A stretch of 64,000 nt of DNA from Variovorax paradoxus (GTDB taxonomy: Bacteria; Pseudomonadota; Gammaproteobacteria; Burkholderiales; Burkholderiaceae_C). The stretch is taken from positions 1,364,001 to 1,428,000 of the forward strand of contig NZ_CP046622.1 of assembly GCF_009755665.1 (NCBI RefSeq), written 5' to 3'. The position numbers were made by a program, and so were the translations under genes. Shown one piece after another: positions 1 to 8,490 of this stretch. The notes under the pieces are model-generated. The model was not told the origin of the DNA. It saw only the letters and a list, made by a program, of their open reading frames with translations, and made no database searches. Numbering within the stretch: the stretch's first letter is position 1; each line of letters opens with the position of its first letter.

Positions 1-363
1 GTTGGCGCCCGCTCCGGCGGCCACGCCGTTGACGGCTGCGATCACCGGCACCGGCATCGAGCGCAGGCGCTCGACCAGCGGGGCGTAATAAGTGGAGATG
101 ACGTGGCCCAGGTCCTTGGGAGCGGCGCCAGGCGTCGGGTCGGGTGCGACCGAGGGATCGGCCAGGTCCTGCCCGGCGCAGAACGCACGGCCGGCGCCCG
201 TGAGCACCACGCAGCGCACGCTGTCGTCCTGGGCTGCGAGTTCCAGTGCGGCCATCAGCTCGGCATGCATTTCCGTCGTGAAGCTGTTGAGCGCAGCGGG
301 GCGATTGAGGCTCAACGTGCGGACGGCGCCGGCATCACTGGTGAGAACTAAAGGTTCTGGCAT
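1..363 (-). CDS. Enoyl-CoA hydratase/isomerase family protein, PaaG-like (partial)
   Basis: N-terminal 121 residues of a crotonase-fold enzyme; the C-terminal half lies beyond the window edge. Visible are LNRPAALNSF (about 19-28), the oxyanion-hole stretch GAGRAFCAGQDL (57-67) and VNGVAAGAGA (111-120). These are the versions seen in PaaG, which isomerises ring 1,2-epoxyphenylacetyl-CoA to oxepin-CoA in aerobic phenylacetate degradation. The gene is divergent from paaY across a 152-bp gap with a candidate operator, which supports a paa role. The start is the ATG at 363. Another crotonase function remains possible because the second half of the active site cannot be seen. Confidence 0.8.
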   Translation of the reverse strand, partial: MPEPLVLTSDAGAVRTLSLNRPAALNSFTTEMHAELMAALELAAQDDSVRCVVLTGAGRAFCAGQDLADPSVAPDPTPGAAPKDLGHVISTYYAPLVERLRSMPVPVIAAVNGVAAGAGAN

Positions 364-414
364 GGGCTTGTCTCTCATCCTTGTTTTGGCGAAATCGGCG
401 TGCAAACACTATTG

Positions 415-428
415 ACCGACCGGACGGT
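415..428. promoter_or_regulatory. Candidate TetR-type (PaaR-like) operator between paaG-like gene and paaY
   Basis: ACCGACCGGACGGT is a 14-bp near-palindrome (ACCG-N-CCGG-N-CGGT) in the divergent intergenic region. The half-site ACCGACCG recurs at 507-514, directly between the paaY Shine-Dalgarno and start codon. TetR-family regulators of phenylacetate genes bind palindromes of this general kind, and a TetR gene follows paaY. That this TetR binds here is inference. Confidence 0.4.
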
Positions 429-515
429 AGATTTTAGGATCGACCTTGAATCCGGCACAAGCGGGGTTGATTAAGGGCAAACCCTGAGCCCCTGGAAAAA
501 AAGGAGACCGACCGA

Positions 516-1118
516 ATGCCAAGCTATTCCATCGACGGCGTGATACCCGTCGTCGACCCCACGGCCTATGTGCATCCGAGTGCCGTGTTGATCGGTGACG
601 TGATCGTGGGTGCCAACTGCTATGTGGGGCCCTGCGCGAGCCTGCGCGGGGACTTCGGGCGCATCGTGCTGGAGGAGGGCTCCAACGTGCAGGACCATTG
701 CTGCATCCACGGCTTTCCGGACCAGGACACGGTGGTCGAGGTCAACGGCCACATCGGCCACGGCGCAATCCTGCACAGCTGCATCGTGCGGCGTGACGCG
801 CTCGTGGGCATGAACGCGGTGGTGATGGACGAAGCCGAAATCGGCGAGCAGGCGATCGTGGCGGCCTGCGCCTTTGTGCCGGCCGGCATGAAGGTGCCCG
901 CGCGGTCGCTGGTCGCGGGCATTCCCGCCAAGGTGAAGAAGATGCTGAGCGAGGAGGAAATTGCCTGGAAGCTCGAGGGCACGCAGACCTACCAGGCGCT
1001 GACGGTTCGCAGCCTGGCCAGCCTGCACGAGGTGGCACCGCTGCGGCAGATGGAGCCCGGCAGGCCGCGGCTACCGGCCTCCGATGTGCGTTCGCTGATT
1101 GCGACCCGGCGCGGCTAG
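516..1118 (+). CDS. paaY: PaaY-type hexapeptide-repeat thioesterase/carbonic-anhydrase-fold protein
   Basis: 200-residue left-handed beta-helix protein of the gamma-carbonic anhydrase-like family. Hexapeptide repeats run over roughly residues 10-140 ([52 protein letters not shown]). His residues at [11 protein letters not shown] and in [10 protein letters not shown] match metal ligands of the family. The ending [22 protein letters not shown] is characteristic of PaaY, a thioesterase that hydrolyses dead-end CoA esters in phenylacetate catabolism. The start is set by AAGGAG at 501-506. The TetR gene follows after 63 bp and may be co-transcribed. Close relatives such as CaiE share the fold, but PaaY fits length and context best. 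Confidence 0.9.
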   Translation: MPSYSIDGVIPVVDPTAYVHPSAVLIGDVIVGANCYVGPCASLRGDFGRIVLEEGSNVQDHCCIHGFPDQDTVVEVNGHIGHGAILHSCIVRRDALVGMNAVVMDEAEIGEQAIVAACAFVPAGMKVPARSLVAGIPAKVKKMLSEEEIAWKLEGTQTYQALTVRSLASLHEVAPLRQMEPGRPRLPASDVRSLIATRRG

Positions 1119-1181
1119 CGGCGCGCTTCATGCAAGATCGCGGGTTGCCCGCAACTCCAATCAAGGAAGAAAGAAGACCCG

Positions 1182-1826
1182 ATGCCGCGTGGAAGATCCG
1201 CCACCTACGACGACCAGCGCGAGTTCATCCTTGCGCAGGCCGCCCAACTGTTCGCGCGCCGCGGCTATCCCGCCACCTCGATGAACCAGGTGGCCGAAGC
1301 CTGCAACCTCTCCAAGGCCACGCTCTATCACTATTACAAGGACAAGAGCAGCCTATTGATCAGCATCGCCGAGACGCACGTGTCGAAGCTCGCGGCGCTG
1401 GTGGCCGAGGAAGAAGCGTCGACGCACACCGATGAAGAGCGGCTGCGCCGCTTCATCTACCGCATCGTCGAGGAATACGCCGGCGCGCAGGACGCGCACC
1501 GGGTGCTGACCGACGACGTGCGCTTTCTCGAAGAGGAAGACCGCGAGCGCGTGCTCGACAAGGAGCGCGAGGTGGTCGCGGGCTTTGCGCGCGCCGTCTC
1601 GGCGCTCCGGCCCGGCGCGCCGAGCGACGACCTCGCCAAGCCGCTGACCATGCTGCTGTTCGGCATGATCAATTGGATGTTCACCTGGATGAAGCCCGGC
1701 GGAAAGCTCGACCACGCAGCGATTGCGCCGATCGTGGCCGACTTGTTCCTTGGGGGCATCGGCGCGGTGAAGTCGCCGGACCAGGCGGCGATGCCCGCGC
1801 AGGCCGATCAGGCTGTCGCCAGGTAG
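1182..1826 (+). CDS. TetR/AcrR family transcriptional regulator (candidate PaaR)
   Basis: 214-residue regulator with a typical TetR N-terminal helix-turn-helix: ILAQAAQLFARRGYPATSMNQVAEACNLSKATLYHYYKDK (about 15-55), followed by an all-helical ligand domain. The C-terminal segment MLLFGMINWMFTWMKPGGKL resembles regulators of acyl-CoA and aromatic-acid genes. Lying directly after paaY suggests that it senses phenylacetyl-CoA or a related thioester and represses the paa genes; this is inference from context. The last 19 bp overlap the 3' end of the convergent SDR gene, so the two transcripts run into each other. Confidence 0.85.
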   Translation: MPRGRSATYDDQREFILAQAAQLFARRGYPATSMNQVAEACNLSKATLYHYYKDKSSLLISIAETHVSKLAALVAEEEASTHTDEERLRRFIYRIVEEYAGAQDAHRVLTDDVRFLEEEDRERVLDKEREVVAGFARAVSALRPGAPSDDLAKPLTMLLFGMINWMFTWMKPGGKLDHAAIAPIVADLFLGGIGAVKSPDQAAMPAQADQAVAR

Positions 1827-2611
1827 CGCGCGGCCGGCTTGCTGGTCTGCGAAGCGCCGAACAGCTTGGCGCTCGCATCGGTAAAGCCGGTGAGCAGGGC
1901 GGCGTCGTTCACCGACGGCAGCGTGATCGCTTCGCCCAGGTCAAGGCCGGCCAGCGCGGCGTCCACACATTCTTCGGCCTGCATGACCGTGCCCTCGGCC
2001 AGCGCCGACACCGGCACGCCTGAAAGCTCCCAGATGTCGGTGGCCGTGGCTGCCGGCAGCACCAGTTGCACCTTCACGCCGGTGCCCGCCACCTCTTCCT
2101 GCAGCCCGCGCGTGAACGCGACCACGAAGGCCTTGGTGCCGCTGTAGATGCTGCTGATCGGCAGCGTGTAGAAGCCGAGCACCGAGCCGATGTTCACCAG
2201 CGTGCCGCGGTTGCGCGCCTTGAATGCGGTCAGTGCGGCATGGCTCAGGTGAGCGAGGGCATTGATGTTCACGTCGAGCATGCTCTGCAGCTGCGCGCTC
2301 GTGGTCAGCGCGACCGGTGCAAGCGTGGAGAGGCCGGCGTTGTTGATCAGCAGCGTGACCGACGGATCGGTGGCAACGGCCTTGGACACGCGCTCCAGGT
2401 CGCCGGCGGTGGCCAGGTCGGCTGCGAGCGTTTGCACCTTGACGCCGTACTTGGCGCGCAGCCCGGCCGCGACTTCCTCCAGCAGGTCGGCGCGGCGCGC
2501 CACCAGCAGCAGGTCGTGGCCGCGGCGGGCCAGGCGGTCTGCGTAGATCTTGCCGAGGCCGGCGGAGGCGCCGGTGACGACGGCGGTGCCAAGGGTTGCT
2601 TGTTCGCTCAT
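1808..2611 (-). CDS. SDR family NAD(P)-dependent oxidoreductase
   Basis: 267-residue classical short-chain dehydrogenase/reductase. The Rossmann nucleotide motif TGASAGLG is at 13-20, NNAG near 90, and the catalytic Ser-Tyr-Lys set in NIGSVLG and YSGTK at about 143-160. RRADLLEE after beta-2 suggests NADP preference. The ATG at 2611 is preferred because the Rossmann fold begins at once; upstream in-frame codons run into the operator region. It is divergent from the TetR gene at 2755, with two palindromes between them, so that TetR very likely controls it. The substrate cannot be read from the sequence. Confidence 0.85.
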   Translation of the reverse strand: MSEQATLGTAVVTGASAGLGKIYADRLARRGHDLLLVARRADLLEEVAAGLRAKYGVKVQTLAADLATAGDLERVSKAVATDPSVTLLINNAGLSTLAPVALTTSAQLQSMLDVNINALAHLSHAALTAFKARNRGTLVNIGSVLGFYTLPISSIYSGTKAFVVAFTRGLQEEVAGTGVKVQLVLPAATATDIWELSGVPVSALAEGTVMQAEECVDAALAGLDLGEAITLPSVNDAALLTGFTDASAKLFGASQTSKPAARYLATA

Positions 2612-2658
2612 TTCGAATCCGTTCAAAAGGTAGGTTGGAAAGCCATTTCTACTGCAAG

Positions 2659-2674
2659 CATGATGACCATCATG
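2659..2674. promoter_or_regulatory. Palindromic operator candidate 1 (SDR/TetR divergent region)
   Basis: CATGATGACCATCATG has perfect 7-bp half-sites CATGATG/CATCATG around two bases. It lies 48 bp upstream of the SDR start and belongs to the same motif as the second palindrome 31 bp away, centre to centre. Confidence 0.65.
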
Positions 2675-2687
2675 TTTGAGGTGTCGA

Positions 2688-2707
2688 AGCATGATGGGTA
2701 TCATGCT
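2688..2707. promoter_or_regulatory. Palindromic operator candidate 2 (SDR/TetR divergent region)
   Basis: AGCATGATGGGTATCATGCT has perfect 8-bp half-sites around four bases. Its centre is 31 bp (about three helical turns) from candidate 1 and it lies 48 bp upstream of the TetR start. Spacing on one face of the helix fits cooperative binding of two TetR dimers controlling both divergent genes. Confidence 0.65.
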
Positions 2708-2754
2708 TAGCGTCAAGCCATGCCTTGAAGTACCCCGGAACAGAAAGAGGTCAC

Positions 2755-3351
2755 ATGCGATACCCCGCAGCGGAAACCGCCGAAAAGCACCAGAAGATCC
2801 TTGCCGAGGCCTCGCGCCTCTTCAAGGAGCGCGGCTTCGACGGCGTGAGCGTGAGCGAGATCATGAAAGCCACCGGGCTCACGCACGGGCCGTTCTACAA
2901 CCACTTCGACTCGAAGGAAGCGCTGATGGCGGAGTGCATCGCCTACTCCGGGGATGCCGCGCTCGCCTATCTGGAGGAGGCCGGCAAGACGCCCGAAGGC
3001 ATGCGCGCCTATGTGCGGAGCTACCTGAGCCCTGAGCATCGCGACAGCCGCGCCGGTGGTTGCCTCGTGGCGGCGTTTGCCGCGCATGCGGGCCAGCCGG
3101 GGAGCGAGCAAGCCATTGGGGCGCCGCTGACCGCCTACTTCAAGGTGCTGATCGACCGGTTCGCCAGCAAGTTTCCGTGGCGGTCGAAGAAGACCGCCCG
3201 CGGCGACGCGATTCGCATCCTGGCGTCGATGTACGGCGGCGTGGTGCTGGCCCGCGCCATGGACGACGAGGCCTTGTCCGAGGAAATTTTGCGCGAGGTG
3301 CTCGCCGGCCTGCCGGCCACCGCCAGGGCCGGAGCTAAAGAATCCGATTGA
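2755..3351 (+). CDS. TetR/AcrR family transcriptional regulator
   Basis: 198 residues. The N-terminal HTH is clear: ILAEASRLFKERGFDGVSVSEIMKATGLTHGPFYNHFDSKEALM (about 15-58), the NemR/AcuR-like subtype with THGPFYNHF. A cysteine in RAGGCLVAAFAAH (about residue 99) is at a place where some relatives sense electrophiles; whether it is redox-active here is unknown. The ATG at 2755 has AGAGG just upstream; a TTG 30 bp earlier is in frame but less likely. It probably represses itself and the divergent SDR through the two palindromes. Its 3' end overlaps the convergent vWA gene by 17 bp. Confidence 0.88.
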   Translation: MRYPAAETAEKHQKILAEASRLFKERGFDGVSVSEIMKATGLTHGPFYNHFDSKEALMAECIAYSGDAALAYLEEAGKTPEGMRAYVRSYLSPEHRDSRAGGCLVAAFAAHAGQPGSEQAIGAPLTAYFKVLIDRFASKFPWRSKKTARGDAIRILASMYGGVVLARAMDDEALSEEILREVLAGLPATARAGAKESD

Positions 3352-4372
3352 ACCAGAGCAGCGAGAGACCCGCCGACAGCAGCGTGAGAATGGCCGCGCC
3401 CAATGCAAAGAGCGCCGAGACCTCGGTTTCCTTCTTCTCGACCGTGAGCTTGGAACTCAGCGTCTCGTACACCTTCTTCAGGTCGGCGGCGGTGCCCGCA
3501 TAGAAGTACTCGGCATTGGTCTTGTTGGCCACGGCCTTGAGCGTTTCCTCGTCGAGCCGCACGCGCATCGACCAGCCTTCGAAGCCGATGGTTTCGCCGT
3601 CGACCGTGCCCACGCCCACCGTGTAGATGCGCACGCCGCGGTCGGCCGCCGCCTTGGCGGCATCGAGCGGATCGACGCCGGTGGTGCGCTGGCCGTCGGT
3701 CAGCATGATGACCGCGGCCGAGGTGTAGGAGCCCGGCGCCACGGGTGTGAACTCCTTGGCCTGCTTTTCGGTCTGGTCGATGGGCGTGCCGCGCTGGCGG
3801 CTGGGTGCGCTGAACTGCGAAACGTCGATGCCCGCATCAGGGAACAGCGTGGCAAGCGACACCACGATGGCATTGCCCGTGGCCGTGGCGCGCTGCAGCT
3901 GGAAGCTGTCGATCGCGGTGATCAGGTCGTCATGGTTGGTGGTGGGCAACTGCGCCACCTGGGCACTGCCCGCGAATGCCACGATGCCCACCTTCACATG
4001 GCGCGGCAGGTCCTTGATGAAGCTCTTGGCGGCTTCCTGCGCGGCAACCAGCCGGTTGGGCAGCACGTCGGCAGCCCGCATGCTGCCGGACACGTCCATC
4101 GCGAGGATGATGGTCTGCTGGTTGGAGGGCAGCAGCACCACCGCCATCGGCCGGGCGGCGGCCACCAGCATTGCCGCCATGGCCAGCAGAAAGAGGAACG
4201 GCGGAATATGCCGCCTGACGCTCTGGCCGGCGCCCATGGCCTCGCGCACGATCGAGAGGCTGGCATAGCGCACCGCAAGCTTCTTCTTGCGGCGGATCAG
4301 CCAGATGTAGAGCAGCACCAGCAGCGGCAAGGCCGCCAGCAACCAGAGGAATTGAGGCCAGAGAAATGTCAT
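3335..4372 (-). CDS. vWA domain membrane protein, BatA-like
   Basis: 345 residues. Two N-terminal membrane segments (about 8-26 and 57-78), a von Willebrand factor A domain (about 88-300) with an intact MIDAS DVSGS at 93-97 and MLTDGQRTTG further on, and a C-terminal membrane helix (about 320-342). This is the BatA/Aerotolerance architecture, in which the vWA domain faces the periplasm. Its start overlaps the stop of the DUF58 gene by 4 bp (ATGA), so the two are translationally coupled. It should work with the MoxR ATPase in assembling or activating envelope complexes; the client is unknown. The BatB and BatD partners of longer operons are missing. Confidence 0.88.
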   Translation of the reverse strand: MTFLWPQFLWLLAALPLLVLLYIWLIRRKKKLAVRYASLSIVREAMGAGQSVRRHIPPFLFLLAMAAMLVAAARPMAVVLLPSNQQTIILAMDVSGSMRAADVLPNRLVAAQEAAKSFIKDLPRHVKVGIVAFAGSAQVAQLPTTNHDDLITAIDSFQLQRATATGNAIVVSLATLFPDAGIDVSQFSAPSRQRGTPIDQTEKQAKEFTPVAPGSYTSAAVIMLTDGQRTTGVDPLDAAKAAADRGVRIYTVGVGTVDGETIGFEGWSMRVRLDEETLKAVANKTNAEYFYAGTAADLKKVYETLSSKLTVEKKETEVSALFALGAAILTLLSAGLSLLWFNRIL

Positions 4373-5358
4373 GCTGCCACCGCCTTCATGCTGCCCGAGC
4401 CGATGCGCGTGCGGCGCTTGCGCATGTCGGCAAAACGTACGATGGCTTCCACCAGGTCGTCGCTGGTCGAAAGCTCAAGTGCATCGACGCCGGCCTTCGC
4501 GAGCGAGGCGCGCAGCGTTGCTTCGCGCTCGGCCGCCAGGCGGGCGAAGCGCTTGCGAAAACCGGCATCGTGAGTGTCGACCCATAGCTGCTCGCCGGTT
4601 TCGGCATCGCGCAGCGGCACCAGGCCCAGGTCGGGCAGTTCGAGCTCGAGCGGGTCGAACAGGCGCACGGCAATCACTTCATGCCGCTGCACCAACTGGC
4701 CGAGCGGGCGCTCCCAGCCGGGCTCGCTCAAGAAGTCGGACACCACGAAAACGGTGGAGCGGCGCGGCATCAGCGTGGCGGCCGACTTCAGCAGGTCGGC
4801 CAGGCGCGTCATGCCTTTTTGCGTGGGTGCTTTTTCGATCTTGTCGGCGCGGCGCTCCATGGCGTGCAGCAGGTGCAGCACGTGCCGGCGGCCGCTGCGC
4901 GGCGGAATCACCGCCTCGAGGTCGCTCCCGTAGACCAGCGCCCCGACCCGGTTGCCATGGCGCGTGAGCAGGCGCGCGAGCACGCCGACGAAGCCGGCCG
5001 AGATCTCGCGCTTGGCCTTCAGGCCGGAACCGAAGTCGACCGAGCGGCTCAGGTCGAGCACGAACCACGCGGACATCTCGCGGTCTTCGGTGAAAACGCG
5101 CACATGCGGCGTCTGCAGCCGGGCGGTGACGTTCCAGTCGATGTGGCGCACGTCATCGTGGTGCTGGTATTCGCGCAGGTCGGCCAGGTCGAGCCCGGTG
5201 CCGCGCATCAGCGTGCGGTAGTCGCCCTGCAGCAGGCCGTCGAGCCGGCGGATGACGGTCCATTCGAGCCGGCGCAGCGCGCGTTCCGCTCCGCCGGCCT
5301 GTGCATTGAGCCGTTCGTCGTTGGCGGCCGCGGGGGCCTTACGCCACCAGCTTTTCAT
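4369..5358 (-). CDS. DUF58 domain-containing protein
   Basis: 329 residues, soluble. It carries the DUF58 signature around TGLDLADLREYQHHDDVRHIDWNVTAR, followed by a degenerate vWA-like fold (VLDLSRSVDFGSG, VFVVSDFL). DUF58 proteins are almost always encoded next to MoxR ATPases and are thought to be adaptors between the ATPase and vWA partners. The ATG at 5358 lies inside the moxR 3' end (20 bp overlap); a TTG two codons earlier is also possible. The 3' end overlaps the vWA gene by 4 bp. The tight packing indicates one transcript with a balanced protein ratio. Confidence 0.88.
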   Translation of the reverse strand: MKSWWRKAPAAANDERLNAQAGGAERALRRLEWTVIRRLDGLLQGDYRTLMRGTGLDLADLREYQHHDDVRHIDWNVTARLQTPHVRVFTEDREMSAWFVLDLSRSVDFGSGLKAKREISAGFVGVLARLLTRHGNRVGALVYGSDLEAVIPPRSGRRHVLHLLHAMERRADKIEKAPTQKGMTRLADLLKSAATLMPRRSTVFVVSDFLSEPGWERPLGQLVQRHEVIAVRLFDPLELELPDLGLVPLRDAETGEQLWVDTHDAGFRKRFARLAAEREATLRASLAKAGVDALELSTSDDLVEAIVRFADMRKRRTRIGSGSMKAVAA

Positions 5359-6352
5359 GTTCAAGAGGTTTTGGGGGAGCGGGAACAGCCTTCATGATCT
5401 TCTCGATCAGGCCATCGGGTGTGAGGCCTTCGGACAGGCCTTCGTAGGAAAGCGTCACACGGTGGCGCAGCACGTCGGGCACCAGCGCGGTCATGTCTTC
5501 AGGCAGCGCGTAACTGCGGCCGCGCAGCAGGGCAAGAGCGCGCGCGCCTTCGGTGAGGCTGATGCTCGCGCGCGGGCTGGCGCCGAAGGTGATGAAGCGG
5601 TGCATGTCCTTCAGGCCGTGCTTGTCGGGCGTGCGCGTGGCCGATACGAGCTTTACCGCGTACTGGATGAGCGACGGGTCGACATACACGCGCCGCGCCT
5701 CGGCCTGCAGGGCCGCGAGCTGCTCGGTGGTAGCCACCGGGTTGACCTCGACCATCGTGCCGATCACGCGCTGCACGATGACGAACTCTTCCTCGTCGCT
5801 CGGGTAGTCGACCAGCACTTTCATCATGAAGCGGTCGACCTGCGCCTCGGGCAGCGGATAGGTGCCCTCGGTCTCGATGGGGTTCTGCGTGGCCATGACG
5901 AGGAACGGGCGCGGCACCCTGTGCGTTTCGCCCGCAATGGTGACCTGGCGCTCCTGCATCACTTCGAGCAGCGCACTCTGCACCTTGGCCGGCGCGCGGT
6001 TGATTTCATCGGCCAGCAGCAGGTTGGCGAACACCGGGCCGAGCGAGGTGCTGAACTCGCCCGTCTTCTGGTTGTAGATGCGCGTGCCCACCAGGTCGGC
6101 CGGCACCAGGTCGGGCGTGAACTGGATGCGCTTGAACTGGCCGCGCACAGTGTCGGCCAGCGTCTTGATGGTGAGGGTTTTCGCAAGACCCGGCACGCCT
6201 TCGACCAGCAGGTGGCCGCCCGCGAGCATGGCGACCATCACGCGCTCCAGGAAGCGGTCCTGGCCCACCACGACGCGCTTGACCTCGTAGAGGATCTGCT
6301 CCATCAGCTCGGCCGTGGCGGAAGACGTGGAAAACGGGGTCTCGGTGCTCAT
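5339..6352 (-). CDS. moxR: MoxR family AAA+ ATPase
   Basis: 337-residue AAA+ ATPase of the MoxR branch. Walker A-type GVPGLAKT (about 53-60), Walker B LLLADEINRAPAKVQSALLEVM (about 111-132), sensor 1 in VMATQNPIETEGTYPLPEAQ, and a C-terminal lid domain. The segment RFITFGASPRASISLTEGARALALL is diagnostic for MoxR. It is the first gene of the moxR-DUF58-vWA run and should power a chaperone-like activity on a metal-binding or envelope substrate. A 55-bp gap separates it from the upstream protease gene, which is on the same strand and may share the transcript. Confidence 0.93.
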   Translation of the reverse strand: MSTETPFSTSSATAELMEQILYEVKRVVVGQDRFLERVMVAMLAGGHLLVEGVPGLAKTLTIKTLADTVRGQFKRIQFTPDLVPADLVGTRIYNQKTGEFSTSLGPVFANLLLADEINRAPAKVQSALLEVMQERQVTIAGETHRVPRPFLVMATQNPIETEGTYPLPEAQVDRFMMKVLVDYPSDEEEFVIVQRVIGTMVEVNPVATTEQLAALQAEARRVYVDPSLIQYAVKLVSATRTPDKHGLKDMHRFITFGASPRASISLTEGARALALLRGRSYALPEDMTALVPDVLRHRVTLSYEGLSEGLTPDGLIEKIMKAVPAPPKPLEHEKLVA

Positions 6353-6407
6353 GCGATGGCCTCTCTGTAATCAATCGAAAAGCAAGGGGCGGTTCTCCGT
6401 CAGGCTG

Positions 6408-7409
6408 CTAGAACGGCGGCGAGCCGGCGGCGGAGGCTGCGTTCTCTATGGGCACGGCAAACCCGATGCCTATGAAAGTGCGCTGCTGCGTGGGATTGAG
6501 GATGGCGGTGACGATGCCGAGCACCTCGCCGTCCATGTTGATCAGCGGTCCGCCCGAATTCCCGGGGTTGGCCGCCGCGTCGAACTGGATCAGGTTGCCC
6601 AGTTCCTGCTTGCCTTCGGGCGAGCGGAACGAGCGCTTCAGGCCCGACACCACGCCCGCCGAAACCGAAGGACCGATGCCGAATGGAAAGCCGACCGCAG
6701 CCACCTGGTCGCCGGATTGCAGGTCGGCCGTCGAGCGCATCACGGCGGGAATCAGGTCGTCGGGAATCTTTTGGGCCTGCAGCACCGCAAGATCGTTCTC
6801 GGGCTGTACGCCGGTGATGGTGGCCACGGCTTCGAGGCCGTCGGAGAAGGTGACCTTGATGGTTTCGGCGCCGGCCACGACGTGCAGGTTGGTGAGGATG
6901 ACGCCCTTGTCGACGATGACTACGCCGGTGCCCACGCCGCGTTCGGTTTCGCCTGGCGGCGGATCGGCTTCAGGCGGCTTGCCCTTGGCAAGATTGCGCC
7001 CGCGCTTCTGGGTCTTGGCCTCGGGCGTCGCTTTCTCGGGGCCATAGCCGACCACGCGCACCACCGAAGGCCGCACGATCTCGGCCGCCTTGGCGGCGGG
7101 AGAGGGCAGCGTGTTGGTTTGCAGCGTGCGCAGCACAGCCGAGTCGATGTCTTTCTGCGTCAGCGCCCTGGCACCTTGGCGCGGCCACCATGCACTGCCG
7201 ACCGCGATGGCGCACAGCACCACCAGAAACGCAAAACTCCGGCGGCCGGGCTGCCAGCGCGGCTTGCCTTGCGGTGGAGAAACGGGTGAATCCGGCGGCG
7301 CGCCATTGCCTCCGCCTTCGGGCGACGGCTCGGCCTGATCGGCGGCCGCGGAATCGGCCGCCTGAGGCAGCGTGCGGGGCGAACGGCTGTAGAAGGCGGG
7401 CCTGCGCAT
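6408..7409 (-). CDS. Membrane-anchored trypsin-like serine protease (S1C, DegP/DegS-like) lacking PDZ
   Basis: 333 residues. A Pro/Gly-rich cytoplasmic tail (1-55), one membrane anchor (about 57-75), then a periplasmic trypsin-like domain with catalytic His176 (LTNLHVVA), Asp206 (ENDLAVL) and Ser285 in NPGNSGGPL. The DegP/DegS families normally add one or two PDZ domains, but this protein stops about 48 residues after the catalytic serine, so its regulation must differ. An inserted Lys/Pro-rich loop (about 125-155) precedes the core. It lies directly upstream of moxR on the same strand, so it could take part in the same envelope quality-control function; that is inference. Confidence 0.88.
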   Translation of the reverse strand: MRRPAFYSRSPRTLPQAADSAAADQAEPSPEGGGNGAPPDSPVSPPQGKPRWQPGRRSFAFLVVLCAIAVGSAWWPRQGARALTQKDIDSAVLRTLQTNTLPSPAAKAAEIVRPSVVRVVGYGPEKATPEAKTQKRGRNLAKGKPPEADPPPGETERGVGTGVVIVDKGVILTNLHVVAGAETIKVTFSDGLEAVATITGVQPENDLAVLQAQKIPDDLIPAVMRSTADLQSGDQVAAVGFPFGIGPSVSAGVVSGLKRSFRSPEGKQELGNLIQFDAAANPGNSGGPLINMDGEVLGIVTAILNPTQQRTFIGIGFAVPIENAASAAGSPPF

Positions 7410-7497
7410 CGAAACACCTCCGGCAAGGGATGACGGGCGAGGGGTTCACAGTAGCACGCTTTCTTCTGCCTTGCATCCCTTCGGGCATCATCTCGCC

Positions 7498-8358
7498 ATG
7501 GCTGTATTCATCGACACCCACTGCCATCTGGACGCGCCCGAATTCGGTGCGGAAATGCCGCTCATCCGTGCCCGCGCTGCGGAACGGGGCGTGGCGCTGT
7601 GCGTCATTCCGGCGGTTGCCGCCTTCAACTTTGCAACCGTGCGCGAGCTGGCGCATGTGCAGAGCGATGCCTATGCACTCGGAATTCACCCCCTGTGCAC
7701 CGGCAATGCGCAAGAGGCCGACCTGGAGGCGCTCGATACCGAGTTGTCCACGCGCCGCGGCGACTCGCGGCTGGTTGCGGTCGGCGAAATCGGCCTCGAC
7801 TACTTCGTCGAGGGGCTGGACAGCGACAAGCAGCAGCACTTTTTTCACACTCAGTTGCAACTCGCGCGCAAGCACGACCTGCCGGTGCTCATTCATGTGC
7901 GCCGCTCGGTCGACAAGGTGCTCAAGCATTTGCGGCAGACAGCGGGCGGCCAGCCGTGGCGGGGCATTGCCCATGCATTCAACGGCAGCGAGCAGCAGGC
8001 CAAGGCCTGCATCGAGATCGGCCTGAAGCTGGGGTTCGGTGGTGCGGTGACCTTCGATCGCGCGCTGCAGTTGCGGCGGCTGGCGGCCACGCTGCCGCTC
8101 GAATCGATGGTGATGGAAACCGATGCGCCGGACATTCAACCGCACTGGATCTACCGCACGCAGGCGCAGCGCGCGGCCGGTGAGGCGCAGGGCCGCAACG
8201 AGCCTGGCGAACTGCCGCGCATTGCCGAAGTGGTGGCGCAATTGCGCGGTATCGGCATCGACGAACTGGCTGCGGTCACGACCCGGAATGCGCTGCAAGC
8301 CATGCCACGGCTTGAAAGCCTTCTCTCGTTGTCGGAGGGGCGGCCGCAGCGCACGTAG
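7498..8358 (+). CDS. TatD family metal-dependent hydrolase (DNase)
   Basis: 286-residue TIM-barrel hydrolase. DTHCHLD near the N-terminus supplies the HxH metal ligands, GEIGLDYF the bridging Glu, PVLIHVRRS and IAHAFNG the His ligands, and VMETDAPDI the Asp of the metal centre. TatD enzymes are 3'-5' exonucleases/DNases linked to DNA repair and turnover. The start at 7498 is chosen because the barrel's first strand (AVFIDTHCHLD) begins at once. It is divergent from the protease gene, with 88 bp between starts. The exact paralogue (TatD, YcfH or YjjV-like) is not distinguished. Confidence 0.9.
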   Translation: MAVFIDTHCHLDAPEFGAEMPLIRARAAERGVALCVIPAVAAFNFATVRELAHVQSDAYALGIHPLCTGNAQEADLEALDTELSTRRGDSRLVAVGEIGLDYFVEGLDSDKQQHFFHTQLQLARKHDLPVLIHVRRSVDKVLKHLRQTAGGQPWRGIAHAFNGSEQQAKACIEIGLKLGFGGAVTFDRALQLRRLAATLPLESMVMETDAPDIQPHWIYRTQAQRAAGEAQGRNEPGELPRIAEVVAQLRGIGIDELAAVTTRNALQAMPRLESLLSLSEGRPQRT

Positions 8359-8490
8359 GCCGACGCCCCGACTTGCGCTTGTGCAACCGGAGGCCGTATT
8401 TTTGCTGTCATCCTCGGTGTTCGAAGTGGCGTTGTTTGTTCAGTGGCAAGTTCGTCACTCCGACACTTCATCCAAAAAAGGAGTCTTTAC

